In this document: positions 1 to 10,530 of the stretch, piece after piece
How the letters are laid out: each line of letters opens with the position of its first letter
Numbering within the stretch: position 1 is the first letter of the stretch
NCBI GenBank assembly: GCA_963922205.1
Contig: CAWUHX010000140.1
Coordinates: 682,001-746,000, forward strand
Length of the DNA stretch: 64,000 nucleotides
Source: Romanomermis culicivorax
Taxonomy: Eukaryota; Nematoda; Enoplea; Mermithida; Mermithidae
Reading direction: 5' to 3'
The notes under the pieces: model-generated
Told to the model about the DNA's origin: nothing
What the model saw: only the letters and a program-made list of their open reading frames with translations
Database searches by the model: none
Position numbers and translations under genes: made by a program

Positions 1-414
1 TCAAGGGTGTTCATGGATCAGGGGGAGGACGAGAGCAGGTACGACAATCTGATTTGGTTTCACCCGGGGGGTATGTATTGATGGGGATCAGCAAGGGACG
101 CAAAATGTTCCTCGAGGGACGTGATGGGGTTTTCCTAAGTGAAGGGTGACGGGGTAACTCCTAGGTTCGGGATACAGTAAGTTAAATGCAGTGGAGGCAC
201 TGAAGGAATATGCAAATTTATTAATAAGTTGGTGGCGGATGTAGTAATATGTAAGTTTATAAAAATATAACATTGACGGATGTGGAGACGCAGCTAAAAA
301 TGCAAGGGAACAATTAGGTCCAAGAATGAGTGCAAAACTAAAGAAACATACCCATCTAAAGGGCCTCGTAGACCTACAGTATGCCCTGGGTGGAGCTAAC
401 AACACCCAAGCTAA

Positions 415-441
415 CTTCTGCAGCGGAAGCCGCTGCAGAAG
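415..441. repeat. perfect 12-bp hairpin
   Basis: CTTCTGCAGCGG at 415-426 is followed by AAG and then its exact reverse complement at 430-441. This is a GC-rich perfect stem in AT-rich surroundings. It may be the core of a small foldback element or a structured RNA; nothing adjacent decides which. Confidence 0.85.
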
Positions 442-545
442 ATGCCTATGATCACATAGACATTTTCCAATTTGAATACATTAAGCATTGGGGCGAGTTT
501 CACTCTCCATGCTAAACATATGAACGTCATTTAGATAGAATCTTC

Positions 546-582
546 AAACTAGTCGTTTCATGTTGTGAAACGTCACTAGTTT
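546..582. repeat. imperfect hairpin
   Basis: AAACTAGT and GTTTCA (546-560) pair with TGAAAC and ACTAGTTT (566-582), with small internal bulges. It lies about 100 bp from the perfect hairpin at 415-441. Function unknown. Confidence 0.7.
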
Positions 583-897
583 TTACTGATAAGAAGTGCA
601 CATTGTGCTCCAATTATAGCCATGAGCTCAGAGAGCTTATCTTTGGCGGAAATTCTAACTAACAGGTTACATACCGTGGTCTACGTGCGCAACAGAAAAA
701 TGACAAATCATAGCGAAAATGAAAGTACAAAATGAAACGCAAAAAGTACACGCAGAAAATGCATGTAGAAATATAAAAATGAAACGCAAAAATAAAGTAA
801 GTGACTGTAAAACAGAAAGTGGCGAAAAACATAACGCAAAAGCATGATGTGAATCACGTGACATTGGGCAGAATTCGTGGGCACGTGACAAGATACT

Positions 898-978
898 GAG
901 GCTATTGAAACATTAACATCGACCAGAAAGATGAAAGTTGCGGAAAATGGAACGAAACCAATTAGAGCTTATGGAGAG
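898..978 (+). pseudogene. MULE protein fragment (N-terminal domain)
   Basis: These 27 codons translate to a peptide containing AENGTKPIRAY. It closely matches the C-terminal part of the zinc-domain ORF of the Mutator-like element at 5705-6214, which carries the same AENGTKPIRAY word in the same context (an IET motif upstream). The fragment is on the opposite strand and has no flanking coding continuation, so it is a truncated relic of a second copy of that family. Confidence 0.75.
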
Positions 979-1948
979 CCATAATATATGTAACACACTC
1001 GAGATAATGAGATGTAGCAAAAAAAATTGTTTTCCGTAATGATTCATTGGTCAATGTAACGAGAGTTGGACACGCTTATCGAGACAAAGGGGCAGTCGAC
1101 TATCAGGACACAATTGTGAGCACGGTCAATTGACCCTTAAAACTTTCTTGAGTGAAAATTTGAAGTTTTTTCATATAGACACAAGATCAACTAAAACTTG
1201 GCATATACATTTGGCGCAAACATATCACAGTATCCGAATCGACGCTCCATGCGTAAAAACAGTTGCTGAGTCGATACAGTGTCTAACCCTTTCTTTCCCA
1301 GGGATGTTCAACAACATCAAATTTTTAATTGGCTGAAAAGTAGGCAGAGCTTGACTTTGACGAATGGCTAATTTTATGTTTGGCAACATCAGTAGGAAGG
1401 ATATATGGGTAACTGCTTTTTATCAACAGAATTTTCGTTTTCGAGCAATTCCGATTTTTGTCAGCCAAAGATTTTGTTTTTTTCTTCATTTCATTCAAAA
1501 AAGTTTTTTAAATCAAGTTTTTGGCTTTTGATTGTAATAAAATTCTGGGTTAGGTAATAAAATGTGCTGATTCTGATATTTCTTACTGTTAGATTAAATT
1601 TCACTTCAAACTATAGTACATGACTTTTTCATTTTGATGTCCTACAACATCAACAGGAAGTCATGACCTGAATTTTCATTTTTTTATTTTCTCGATAGTA
1701 TTGAATTCGTTTTTGTCTATGCAGCTTTTCTTTCAGATTTTAGTTATTTTATGATAGATTACTCTTGCAAGATTGAACACAAAGTAGATTCAAGTAAAAA
1801 TAGTTATCTGTCCTTCTAATTGAGAAATTACATTGAATAGATTGCTCGCTAGGAGAAGTGCATGATACCATTGAACCACACAAGCAAAAATATGCAAATT
1901 TACTATTCTTCAGTACGGTTAGAGTTGTTAGAATAAGCAGACAGGAAC
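979..1948. other. unassigned AT-rich DNA
   Basis: No gene or clear repeat boundary was recognised. A 68-codon ORF at 1130-1336 shows no domain or low-complexity signature and is treated as chance. Confidence 0.5.
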
Positions 1949-1950
1949 TA

Positions 1951-2194
1951 TAGTTCGTTTTTTATTAAATGCTTCTAAATCGAAAATGGACAGAAATCAA
2001 TTGTGTTGCCAAAATCGCGCACACAAAGCTTTCACAGGAAGATTTTTCAGTAAAAAATTATTAAAGGTTGATTGCATAAGCTCACAAATTTTCAGCCTTA
2101 CATGATGAATGGTTCAGCAGAAATTTATGATAATCTAAAATAGTACTTGCTTTTCACTGTTATAATTTGGGAGCATTTCGAGAAAAACGAACTA
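1951..2194. mobile_element. Tc1/mariner-type MITE (family M)
   Basis: This 244-bp foldback element begins TAGTTCGTTTTT and ends with the inverted equivalent AAAAACGAACTA. Matching imperfect arms extend about 30 bp (AAATGCTTCTAAAT against AATTTGGGAGCATTT). TA dinucleotides flank both ends (1949-1950 and 2195-2196), as expected for a Tc1/mariner-type target duplication. It has no coding capacity. Relatives lie at about 16499-16707, 25716-25923, 32754-32989 and 36080-36300, with fragments near 20100 and 42050. Confidence 0.75.
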
Positions 2195-2196
2195 TA

Positions 2197-2734
2197 AATG
2201 TTGTTTGTTGTCAATTTCGAATACGCCCTCAGGCCACTTCAACAACATCTATTTCCATTTTCTGATACTTTCCATTCTCAATGAACAAGTCTCTGTTGCT
2301 CAATTTTGTGATATTGCACCACTTGTCTGGAAAGTAGTTGGAATCGAATTTTCAGCACCCATCCAGTGATCAATTTGATCACCTAATCTATCTCAATAGG
2401 CATCTATCTCACCTAATCTATCTCAATATCTCTCTGCTTCAAGGGAAAAATCATGTTTTACAATTTACTTTTCCAGGAGTGGATTATCAGCAATAAGGAA
2501 AATAGTACGTACAGACTAAAATCCAACTGATGCATTACATTTATGTAAGAAATACATACTGTGCACATAACAATGTTGCATTTGAAAATTGGCGCAATTT
2601 TCAGTGGTGCTACAAATGAAATTAGGACATATGGCTACTACAAATCGCCATATGATGTTGCTAATCGAACTGCATGTTCATGCTTCTACAAGGTATATGC
2701 ACAAAAGTATATAATTTTGCCTTCAAACATTTTT
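2197..2734. other. unassigned DNA with a short duplication
   Basis: The only structure seen is a local direct repeat of CACCTAATCTATCTCAATA at about 2378-2432. No gene is supported. Confidence 0.5.
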
Positions 2735-3010
2735 AATAAATTTTAATAAATTTTTTTAATAAATTTTTAATAAATAAAAAAGTATATAATTAAAAATAAA
2801 CAAATAATTAAATATATAATTTTAATAAAAATAAAAATAAAATTTAATAAATTTTTTAATAAAAAAATAAATTAATAATAAAATAAATAAATAAATAAAA
2901 AATAATTAAAAATTAATTAAATTTTAATAAATAAATTAAAATAAAATTTTTAATAAATTTAAAATTTTAATAAATTAAATTTTAATAAAATTGATAAAAA
3001 TTTAATATAA
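2735..3010. repeat. low-complexity A/T tract
   Basis: Irregular repetition of TTAATAAA, AATAAATAA and related words, almost without G or C. Many fortuitous AATAAA hexamers occur here, so they are not evidence of a real polyadenylation site. Confidence 0.9.
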
Positions 3011-3189
3011 TTTGGTCGAAAATATCTGAGTCTTTTATTCCCATTGATGTTCTACAACATCAAATGACCACTGGTCAGCAAAGGTGTTTTTCTTCAAACT
3101 TTTGATATTTTAATGTCAATATGAGTCCTGCAATCAATTTTTTGAATGGAAAAATTTTTCTCTTCACATTTCATAACTCGGGAAAGAGA

Positions 3190-3480
3190 TTGTGTGCCGG
3201 TTGGCTGAATGTACCATTTGGCCGAATGTACCTTTTGGCCGAACGCACGTGTTGGCCGAAGGTACCCTTTGGCCGAATAATGATGTAAATTCCCGTTTGG
3301 CCGAACCTATGGTATATTTTTCGTAATGATAAAAAAGTACCGTTTGGCCGACCGTATCTGTTGGCCGAACGTACCTGTTGGCCGAACATATCATTTGGCC
3401 GAACAGTGATATTAATTCCCATTTGGCCGAATCTATGGTATGTTTCTTGTAATGATAAAAAAGTACCGTTTGGCCGAATG
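3190..3480. repeat. left TIR array of MULE-1
   Basis: Degenerate tandem copies of TTGGCCGAACGTACC alternate with spacers such as ATGATGTAAATTCCC and TATGGTATATTTTTCGTAATG that themselves occur twice. The array is inverted relative to the one at 6330-6525. ORFs across it are repeat translations and are not genes. Confidence 0.88.
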
Positions 3481-3756
3481 TACCGCTTGACTGAATGATA
3501 TAAATTCTTCCTTAGTTGAACATATTGTTTTCCTATAGTTGTTTAGTATGTGTCATCTTCATTTGGAAAGCATGTAATCAACCGATAACATGCAGTGTAG
3601 TTTTTAAGTAAACTTAATCTTTATGTGATAATCATCCTCAACCTTCAGATCTCTCAGATTCATTGCCTGATGATCGAGGATTTACAAATGACAAGTCTAA
3701 AACAAGGCTTTTTATCAAACGAAAAACTTTATCATAAATGAACCACATTTGCAAAA

Positions 3757-3966
3757 TTATCCCAATAAATGAACTACACATTGCAAAAAATACTGAATTT
3801 CTGGCAAAATTTGTTGAATCCCTCCACCAACCATAGCAGCTCGTTGACGTTGGAAATTAATTTTTGCTAATGAAAGCTGTTGATCAACGTGAACAAAAGG
3901 ACGGTTTCGAGGTCTTTCGGCTGCTCCTGTTTTAAAATAATTTTTAAAAACAGGATGCAAGTACAT
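3757..3966 (-). pseudogene. MULE transposase C-terminal tail
   Basis: This short ORF lies just downstream of the DDE core on the same strand. It is basic in its middle part (FQRQRAA) and may be the last exon of the transposase. No domain is recognised; the assignment rests on position and strand alone. Confidence 0.4.
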
Positions 3967-3981
3967 AACTGCCAGAAATGT

Positions 3982-5150
3982 CTATATACCATTACCTGCT
4001 AAAAGTTGCTCCATCTGAATACTGCTGACATTAGACATTTGTTGCAACCAGTGCAGAAATGAATTCAGAGCAGGATGGGGATGGCCAAAATTGTGATTAA
4101 GGCAGTTGTGCCAACCTTCTGCATGATTTGTTGTTGGAGGTCCCAAAGTACCATCCCTCCACTCATTAACAAAGTGATTCCAAATATCAATTCGCCAAGT
4201 GCCGTTCATCCAAGTACCCCAAGATTATGATAGTATCTTGTACTGTTTTCATAGAACAAATGAACTTCATTTGCATATGTAAATTTTTTCCTTTACTCTC
4301 GTAAAGTTATCAAATTTTACCTCGACATAGTCCACAAATTTTTGAAAATGGATTAAAGCAACTTGATCCAAACCATTTGGGGGATTTACAAGGCAATGAT
4401 TCCATGTTTCTGAAACCAAATCAGGAGGCAAAAAGGCCAAGATCTTGATTAGGTTTACCCTTCCCTTAAATTCGGAATCTTGGACTTTGTACAGTGGCAT
4501 CAAACTCAGGCGTTGAACATTTCGAATTAGACATTGACCAAAGTGAAATAAACACCCCTTAGTAATCACGTTTGGGAAGACGTTTCGCACAGCTCTGTGG
4601 GCTGCAGCCTCATAATCAAGAATAAAGTTATGAACTTGACCTTGATTCCCAAATAGCCTTATAATTTCATTCCGTATTGCATTAAAGAAAATCTCATATG
4701 TTTGGTGACTTTTTACAAACCATAACAGCAAACAATTCCTGAAAATTCAAAATCATAAAAATTACACTTTTGATGTGCCTGTCTACATATATAAAAAATT
4801 TAAGAAACTTTTATTGATTTTTATTTTATTTTATTTATTTTATTTATTGTTTGTATTGTACCTTCTCGGCCAATCAAAGCATGAATGGTATATATTTGGG
4901 CGCACATTGTTGGACGAAATTCGAAGGTGCTGTCAGCTACCCAGTATTCTGATTGATGTAAAACTTGCAAATCAATATCAGAGGCAAATATGAGCAAACC
5001 GTTTTGATTCAATAATAAAAGACGTTGCTTTGCATTTGGATCCTGGGGATCTCTTGCATGAACTTCTCGTCCTGTAAGTGTAAGTCGGTATTCTATTGGA
5101 ATATTGGCAGGATCCAGGATAGGAATCAAATTCTTATTACAAGCACTAAA
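3982..5150 (-). pseudogene. MULE transposase DDE core, spliced and decayed
   Basis: Read on the minus strand, 5150 to 4862 gives the first catalytic block (VADSTFEF, with the first Asp). It is followed by an apparent intron of about 120 bp with a GTAC donor near 4862 and a TTTTCAG acceptor near 4740. From 4740 to 4267 comes a block with LDYEAAAHRAV (second Asp) and a downstream C..H (KGCLFHFGQC). The 4209-3982 block contains TTNHAEGWHN, the third acidic residue in the form usual for MULE transposases. A stop and frame change around 4210-4267 separate the last two blocks, so no full-length product is expected. A preceding TTTATTTTAG acceptor at about 5151 suggests the N-terminal domain was originally spliced to this core. 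Confidence 0.85.
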
Positions 5151-5704
5151 ATAAATTTAGCATTTCTTAAAGATCAACAGACCACAATGACATCAATTTT
5201 TTCCGTATTGTTACCCCCCTGAAAAAGGGACAGAATAGAGATCATGGTCAAAAAATTTCGATTTACCAGATGGATATGGATACCACGCAGTCTCAAACTA
5301 GCTATCTATATACAATTATATATTTCCCATAACTGTAGCATTTTACTACCGTAATTGATAAGCAAGTTTACACTCCAGGAAATAGCCATGTTCTATTGAC
5401 TAGTGTGCATTTTTATTCAGGAATGTATTCTATTCTTTTTCATTAACACGGTAAATAATCAAAGCAACTTCATTACTGTACAAGATGCAAAATAACTTGA
5501 AATTCTGTCAAAAATACTGTATGTTTGAAAGGGATAAATCTCAGAGGTGTACCCAGAAACATTGCTTTCAGCACTTAAATTCTTAGTTTTATGCTATTTA
5601 TATCATAAACTGCCTTAAAAATCACCTTACATGCCACATTTTGAATTGGGTCAGGATCACCACTTCACCAAACTAAAAGTAAAAAATTTATACATATTGT
5701 AGTT

Positions 5705-6214
5705 TTACTGGTATAACATCGATCGCATCGAATTAAAGGTTGGAGACGCCAGATGTAATTGATTAGCAAAATCCTGATTCTCAAATCTGCGAGGAATACT
5801 GGCCAATCCTTCCCTGTATGCTCGAATTGGTTTTGTACCATTTTCAGCAATTTTTAGCATATTTCTCTTCAAAGTTACAGTTTCGATGGACAAAGCATCC
5901 ATAAAAGCACAAAGTTGATTATAGCCGGCATCTGGATTCTTTAAAATTCTATTATTTTTGACTGTAACACGAGCAGTTTCACCTCCAAGTTTTGCACAAT
6001 TATTGCATTCAAAATAATCACAATTTGAGCCATCGTGCAAGCGAACACTTTTATTTTTTTTGAATAGGAATAAATGATTCGGAATAGCCTGACTTTCACA
6101 AACTAATAACATAGATGCTCTAAATTTCGTAAAAATAAATTTAACTTCACCAAAATCTTCCATTTTAAAGATAAAAATATACTTCATCAAGCAAAAAACA
6201 AATGGATCTCCCAT
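5705..6214 (-). pseudogene. MULE N-terminal zinc-chelating (FLYWCH/WRKY-GCM1-like) domain
   Basis: The predicted peptide has an initiator within IFKMEDFGEV (about 6163). It then shows a compact Cys-containing segment, YFECNNCAKLGGETARV, followed by a conserved basic stretch ending in AENGTKPIRAY. Small zinc-chelating domains of the FLYWCH/WRKY-GCM1 type are known companions of MULE transposases. Here the final His position is not convincingly present (NQLC rather than HLPVC), so the domain may be non-functional. A related domain is in the Z element at 13817-14200 and a fragment is at 898-978. A possible 3' splice donor follows LYQ at about 5707. Confidence 0.7.
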
Positions 6215-6329
6215 CCTCAGATACTTTGCATTGTATAAATTAAAAATCGATTGACACTGTGTAAAATACCGTGGGAAATAACGAAACGGTGTAAAATACT
6301 GTGGGAGAAGAAAATTTCAAGGCATTTCG

Positions 6330-6525
6330 TCCAACAGATACGTTCAGCTGAATGGTACGTTCGGCCAATCGGTTCACAACAAATTTTTTAACACCTTTCG
6401 GCCAACCGGTACATTCCGCTTACAGGGAAATTTATAAAAATTCATATATCGCTATTCAGCCAAACGGTACGTTCGGCTAACAGGTACATTCAGCCAAATG
6501 GTACGTTCGGCCAATCGGCACACAA
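6330..6525. repeat. right TIR array of MULE-1
   Basis: Inverted counterpart of 3190-3480, with repeats of GGTACGTTCGGCCAA and diverged variants such as GGTACATTCAGCCAA. It ends in GGCACACAA, which mirrors the left terminus. Confidence 0.88.
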
Positions 6526-6536
6526 CTGGGAAAGAA

Positions 6537-6715
6537 AGGGCTAAAATGACATGATGGCCGAAAAGACACAGTGATCGAAATGACAAGGTGGCCGCATTGA
6601 TACTCCAAGTGGAAAAGTAGTGGCTGAATCGATCTAGTTGCTAAAATGGCACAGTAGCTGAGAGGGCACGCTGACTGAAAATACGTAGGGCTATAACGAC
6701 ACACAACCCTACTCA
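6537..6715. repeat. degenerate 17-20-bp tandem repeat
   Basis: Loosely repeated GCCGAAATGACACAGTG-like units follow immediately outside the right end of MULE-1. They are too diverged to give a consensus by eye. They could be an older TIR array into which MULE-1 inserted. Confidence 0.5.
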
Positions 6716-7098
6716 GCACGCTTCATAACCCGAAACCCCACATAAAGACACTTAAGGGCCGAATTCACGAAGGCAGGTTGTGTCCGTGTACCAAAGTGCA
6801 GTTTTTTGTTGCACAGGCTAGTTTGTCTAATAAACCAACGATCATACAGCTTAACAGCTCATTTTAAATGATTGCACAGTAATATCTGTGCAAATTGGAA
6901 AACCGTAGCTCTTCCTTCTGGGACAAAAATGCACAATTCATGATGTGCAAATCCAAGGCTCAATGCAGAATATTCTACAAATTGAGCCGTGAATAAGCAC
7001 ATTGCACATTGGGCAAAGTGCAAAAGCACCGTTGTGTTTTCAAAAATAGATGCAGTGAGCGGTAAAATGCCCGTTAAAAAATGTGCGTTGTGCAAAAG

Positions 7099-8040
7099 GA
7101 TCGTGCCCCAACTCCGCCGGGCCCGTCCCAACACTGCCACCGTCCCAACACCGCCACCATCCCAACTCCGCCACCGTCCCAACTCCGCCACTATCGTGTC
7201 CCAACACCGCCACCGTCCCAACTCCGCCACCGTCCCAACTCCGCCACTGTCCCAACACCGCCACCGTCCCAACTCCGCCACCGTCCCAACTCCGCCACTG
7301 TCCCAACTCCGCCACTTTCTTGTCCCAACTTTCGCAATCTTTTAAAAAGTTTATTTTTTGTAACGCGTTAAACTTAACCAAATGTGCTTATCAGATCAAT
7401 GAATGAACAATATTTTAAGATATAAGTGATAATTTTTCCGTGTCAATGTATCATATTTATTCATCAACTCCGAATGCAAATTTCAACATTAACCCTATAG
7501 ATGCACTAAATGACGCAAATAATCTGTTATTCTGGCCATCAAATCGTTCCCGTTCTACTCTTTAATTCCTGATTCATAAAATTTTCAATAGGACTAAAGT
7601 CACCCATGATATGATTACACAAACTCGAATCAATTGACAACAAGAAATGAAAACAGATCCGTATGTTTGTATTTTAATGTGCAAAGCACACAGTTATTTT
7701 GGTAATATGCTAGTGAAGTAAATTCCGGTCTCACGCTCGTTGTTCTATTTTTGGTTATTTCGGTAAAATCGTTTGTATAGTTAAGTACGACTATGCAAAC
7801 GAAGATTATATAAATATACCATGTATTTATTGCTTTAATGATATCAGTTTTTGCCATCCTATGAATTAGCAATGTCATGTTGTTAAGTAAAAAAAAACTT
7901 TGTTACAAAAAACAATCTTTTTGAAAGATTGCGAAAGTTAGGACAAGAAAGTGGCGGAGTTGGGACAGTGGCGGAGTTGGGACGGTGGCGGAGTTGGGAC
8001 GGTGGCGGTGTTGGGACGGTGGCGGAGTTGGGGCACGATC
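7099..8040. mobile_element. Z element, copy A (17-bp minisatellite TIRs)
   Basis: Both ends are GATCGTGCCCCAACTC in inverted orientation. They open into arrays of the 17-bp unit CCCAACTCCGCCACCGT (left array 7106-7318, right array about 7946-8030 inverted). The inner edges match as well: TTGTCCCAACTTTCGCAATC at 7320 and its inverted equivalent near 7925-7945. The interior (7330-7925) is homologous to Z copy B at 13680-14432 plus 15050-15115, with one internal deletion. No clean target duplication is visible; the right side abuts another array, so the right boundary may have been rearranged. Confidence 0.8.
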
Positions 8041-8152
8041 ACTCCGCCACCGTCCCAACACCACCACCGTTCCAACACTGCCACTGTCCCAACTCCGCCA
8101 CTTTTGTGTCCCAACACCGCCACTGTCCCAACTCCGCCACCGTCCCAACTTA
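8041..8152. repeat. extra 17-bp minisatellite array
   Basis: Six or so further 17-bp units (CCCAACTCCGCCACCGT type) in the orientation of the left Z array lie directly beside the right terminus of Z copy A. They are probably an arm of a second, mostly deleted Z copy or a product of unequal exchange. Confidence 0.8.
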
Positions 8153-8622
8153 CTAATTTGCATAAAGTTGCCAAATTCAATGAAAAGAAATGCACCTAAT
8201 TTCCGTTCTTCTTATGAGAACATTGTTGTTCGTGTCTATTTATAGAAATATGTGCACGGGCATTCTCAGGTCTCACCAGGAGAAAAAAAAGAAAGTGAGC
8301 GGTGCTTTTGCACAATGCACATTTTTTAACGGGCATTTTACAGCTCGCTCACCGCATCTATTTTTGAAAACACAACGGTGCTTTTGCACTTTGCCCAATG
8401 TGCAATGTGCTTATTCACGGCTCAATTTGTAGGATATTCTGCATTGAGCCTTGGATTTGCACATCATGAATTGTGCATTTGTGTCGCAGAAGAGCGACGG
8501 TTTTCCAATTTTCACAGATATTACCGTGCAATCATTTAAAATGAGCTGTTAAACTGTATGATCGTTGGTTTATTGAACAAATTAGACTGTGCAACAAAAA
8601 ACTGCACTTTGGTACACGGACA

Positions 8623-9617
8623 GGGTTGTCACTATCCTGAGGTGAACATGTCACTTTTTACCCGCGCCGCTATGTTTTTGTGTAGAAATAAGTGGACACG
8701 TGACGTCTTTCCCCAAGGAAACCTGCGCTTGAGAATACGGCCCTTACCTAAATCTATAAGTAAACATTCGGACACGCCTACTTCTGGTTTTGAATCAACC
8801 GTAACATCATCACTCGATTAACAATCCTAATCGATGGGAATTGCGTTTTGAAAAGTGTACGAATTTTTTCTGAAAAAATGAAACCTTTTATCAAAATTTT
8901 GTGCTTCAATATTGCGAGAAAACATGTTTTCGAGTAGCGGCTTATCGCATTCCCTATGCCGCAACCGTCTATTTTCGCTCGGCCCCATTGTCGCTAGTAT
9001 ACTGAAGCATGGGGCTACGCAATGCCGCGTATGATTCTAGATTATATCGCATTTACTCGAACAATATGGGCATCCCTTACTTCCCATTTTTTTCAACGTG
9101 ACTCGTAACATCCCTTTCATGCAAAATTTTTGTCCTTCAAAACTGGTCGGATGAAGTTCCGTTTTCTCACCGATCGCGTTTGTTGAATACAGTTTATGAT
9201 CCTTATTGTGTGTTTGTTTCCTAGTCGAGAAGCTCTGCCATACTTCGCTGTCATTTATAGGCGAGTGCAACTTCTGCTTTCCGTGTTTTCTGTTGCTCGC
9301 ATTGACTTTAGATTATGGGTCATTTGGATTACTTATTTGTTTCAAGTTGTCATTTTTCTGTTGAATGCATCATTGGGCTTGAACTTCCGTGTGGACAGTT
9401 TTTTGTTGTTCTAAAATTCCGGGGACATCAAAGGAAAAATTGTTCGGAATTTTTCCAGATAAACCGCCAAAAAATGATCCAGAAATTGTTCTTGTAGGTT
9501 GGAATACTTTTTCATCATCGAGGCGTTTGGCGGTCCAGATGCATCTGTGTTTGCAGACCCTATTGCGGACGGCGAGAAAATTTAGTTTCGTCTATACATG
9601 AAATAGTGACAATTGAA
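8623..9617. other. unassigned DNA
   Basis: Several ORFs of 60-87 codons overlap on both strands, but none shows a domain, splice-site support or codon pattern that stands out. No repeat matching elsewhere in the window was seen here. Confidence 0.45.
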
Positions 9618-9770
9618 TTAACCCCACCTGAAAATCATGTGTATGGGGGTAAATTGATGCGTTAGGATCGAAGATATTAATAACATCTGAAAGTCAAAAT
9701 TGGCATAGCTAAGTGAGACAAAGGTTGAACATTTTCGGCTTTTTCGGTTTTTGATATAGTTCAGTAGGTA
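9618..9770. repeat. dispersed repeat (family D) fragment
   Basis: A stretch with ACCTGAAAAT, AACATCTGAAAGTCAAAATT, GGCATAGCTA and TTTTCGGCTTTTT in order matches the arms at 38900-39035 and (inverted) 41200-41345 inside vasa intron 10. It is non-coding. Confidence 0.6.
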
Positions 9771-9803
9771 GTGTATTTCTACAGGTTCAGAGGTTAAAGC
9801 CCG

Positions 9804-9960
9804 GTTCATATTTCTGCCCGGCGTGCAAATTTACCATCAGCATGCTCGCCAAGCAAGCTGCATGCCGAGCATTTCCGAGCATGCTTGGTGAGCACGCTCG
9901 GAGCTGTGCTCGGAATGCTTGCCGAGCATGCTCGGATTTGGTTCATACTTCGCGGGCTAA
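9804..9960. repeat. GAGCATGCTCGG-rich repeat, left cluster
   Basis: Begins CGGTTCATATTTCTGCCCGG and contains several partly palindromic GAGCATGCTCGG-type words, then a second GGTTCATACTTC. The cluster at 11826-12018 carries the same words and ends in the inverted form AGAAGTATGAACCG. The two clusters may be the ends of one 2.2-kb element. No target duplication was found. Confidence 0.55.
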
Positions 9961-10239
9961 TTTTCCCCGTAAAATGCATACTTATGAATATTTCTTTCCA
10001 TGTATGAACCATAAAATCAAAACCTTGAATATTTCGTTCTTCCTGATATTCTTTGAAGACACGGTGTTTTTTCCTAAATTCCTTTTAATCAGGTGATTAA
10101 ACGTTCCACAGAAATTCTTTTTCATGAACAAGTTCAACGAGTTCAAATTTTTCATCATCTGACAATTTTTTCGAATAGGCACGGCAAATTTTACAGCAAA
10201 AAAATGAAATCCCACTAGTAAATCTAGCGATTGAGGATG

Positions 10240-10530
10240 TATCGGACCTTTTGACCAGGTATGCTACCAGACATACACGGCAAGAATTTTCCAGGGGGAG
10301 GGTCCATGGACTTCTTCCCTGGGGGGGTAGGGTGGGGGGGGGGGTGAGTGAGCAAAAAACAACAAAAAAAGTTCTGCAAGCCTGTTTTTCATACAAAATA
10401 TGCACAAAAATCATGAAAAAAGCTGTCTTGGAAAAAGTTCAGGTAGGGGTGTTTGACAATTTTTTTCGCCAGGGGGGGTGGCCACGGTCTCAGGTATGGG
10501 GGTTTACCACCCCTGCCCCCTATGTGCGTG
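10240..10530. repeat. G-rich low-complexity stretch
   Basis: Two runs of seven to twelve G residues (around 10320-10345 and 10475) lie in repeated GGGGG-containing context. A 169-codon ORF on the + strand crosses them but shows no domain and has low-complexity composition, so it is not called as a gene. Confidence 0.6.

Larger units (their letters stand above)
1..897. other. unassigned DNA
   Basis: No gene is recognisable. Visible features are two hairpins (listed separately), an A-rich stretch at about 700-850 that reuses AAAATGAAACGCAAAAA-like words, and two CACGTGAC motifs near 855 and 882. The first 400 bases could be the tail of an LTR ending near CTAACA, but the other end is outside the window, so this is not claimed. 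Confidence 0.5.
3188..6527 (-). mobile_element. Mutator-like DNA transposon (MULE-1)
   Basis: A 3.3-kb element whose ends share the inverted sequence TTGTGTGCCGRTTGGC and continue into arrays of a roughly 17-bp unit, TTGGCCGAACGTACC, in opposite orientations (3190-3480 and 6330-6525). The flanks carry an 8-bp match, GGGAAAGA, at 3180-3187 and 6528-6535. This fits the 8-11-bp target duplications known for Mutator-like elements. The interior encodes a decayed minus-strand transposase with a zinc-chelating N-terminal domain. The tandem-repeat construction of the TIRs is shared in principle, not in sequence, with several other elements here. Confidence 0.82.
6781..8622. mobile_element. foldback element with ~320-bp TIRs
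   Basis: The sequence 6781-7098 reappears as a near-identical inverted copy at about 8303-8622. The ends are TGTCCGTGTACC and GGTACACGGACA, and the arms share long words such as GCACATTGGGCAAAGTGC. GGTTG occurs just outside both ends (6776-6780 and 8624-8628, offset by one base), so the target duplication is uncertain. The loop holds a separate minisatellite-ended element (Z copy A). Neither arm is coding. Confidence 0.8.

Noticed and set aside
1-405. LTR of a retrotransposon ending at CTAACA
   Set aside because: Only one possible end is visible, with no partner, PBS or PPT. Not supportable from this window.
2735-3010. Clustered AATAAA hexamers as polyadenylation signals
   Set aside because: They result from a pure A/T repeat with no upstream gene.
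7099-8152. CRISPR-like array
   Set aside because: Units are contiguous without unique spacers, form inverted pairs, and lie in a eukaryotic transposon.
6859-8245. Overlapping ORFs giving repetitive VGTVAELGRW or PTPPPSQLRH peptides that look like structural or collagen-like proteins
   Set aside because: They are translations of the 17-bp minisatellite in all frames on both strands; 17 bp is not a multiple of three, and the arrays are the inverted ends of the Z element.
9037-9601. Several 60-77-codon ORFs, one with a CPYCSSKC motif
   Set aside because: A single Cys motif in a short ORF without splice or homology support is not enough; overlapping antisense ORFs are equally long.
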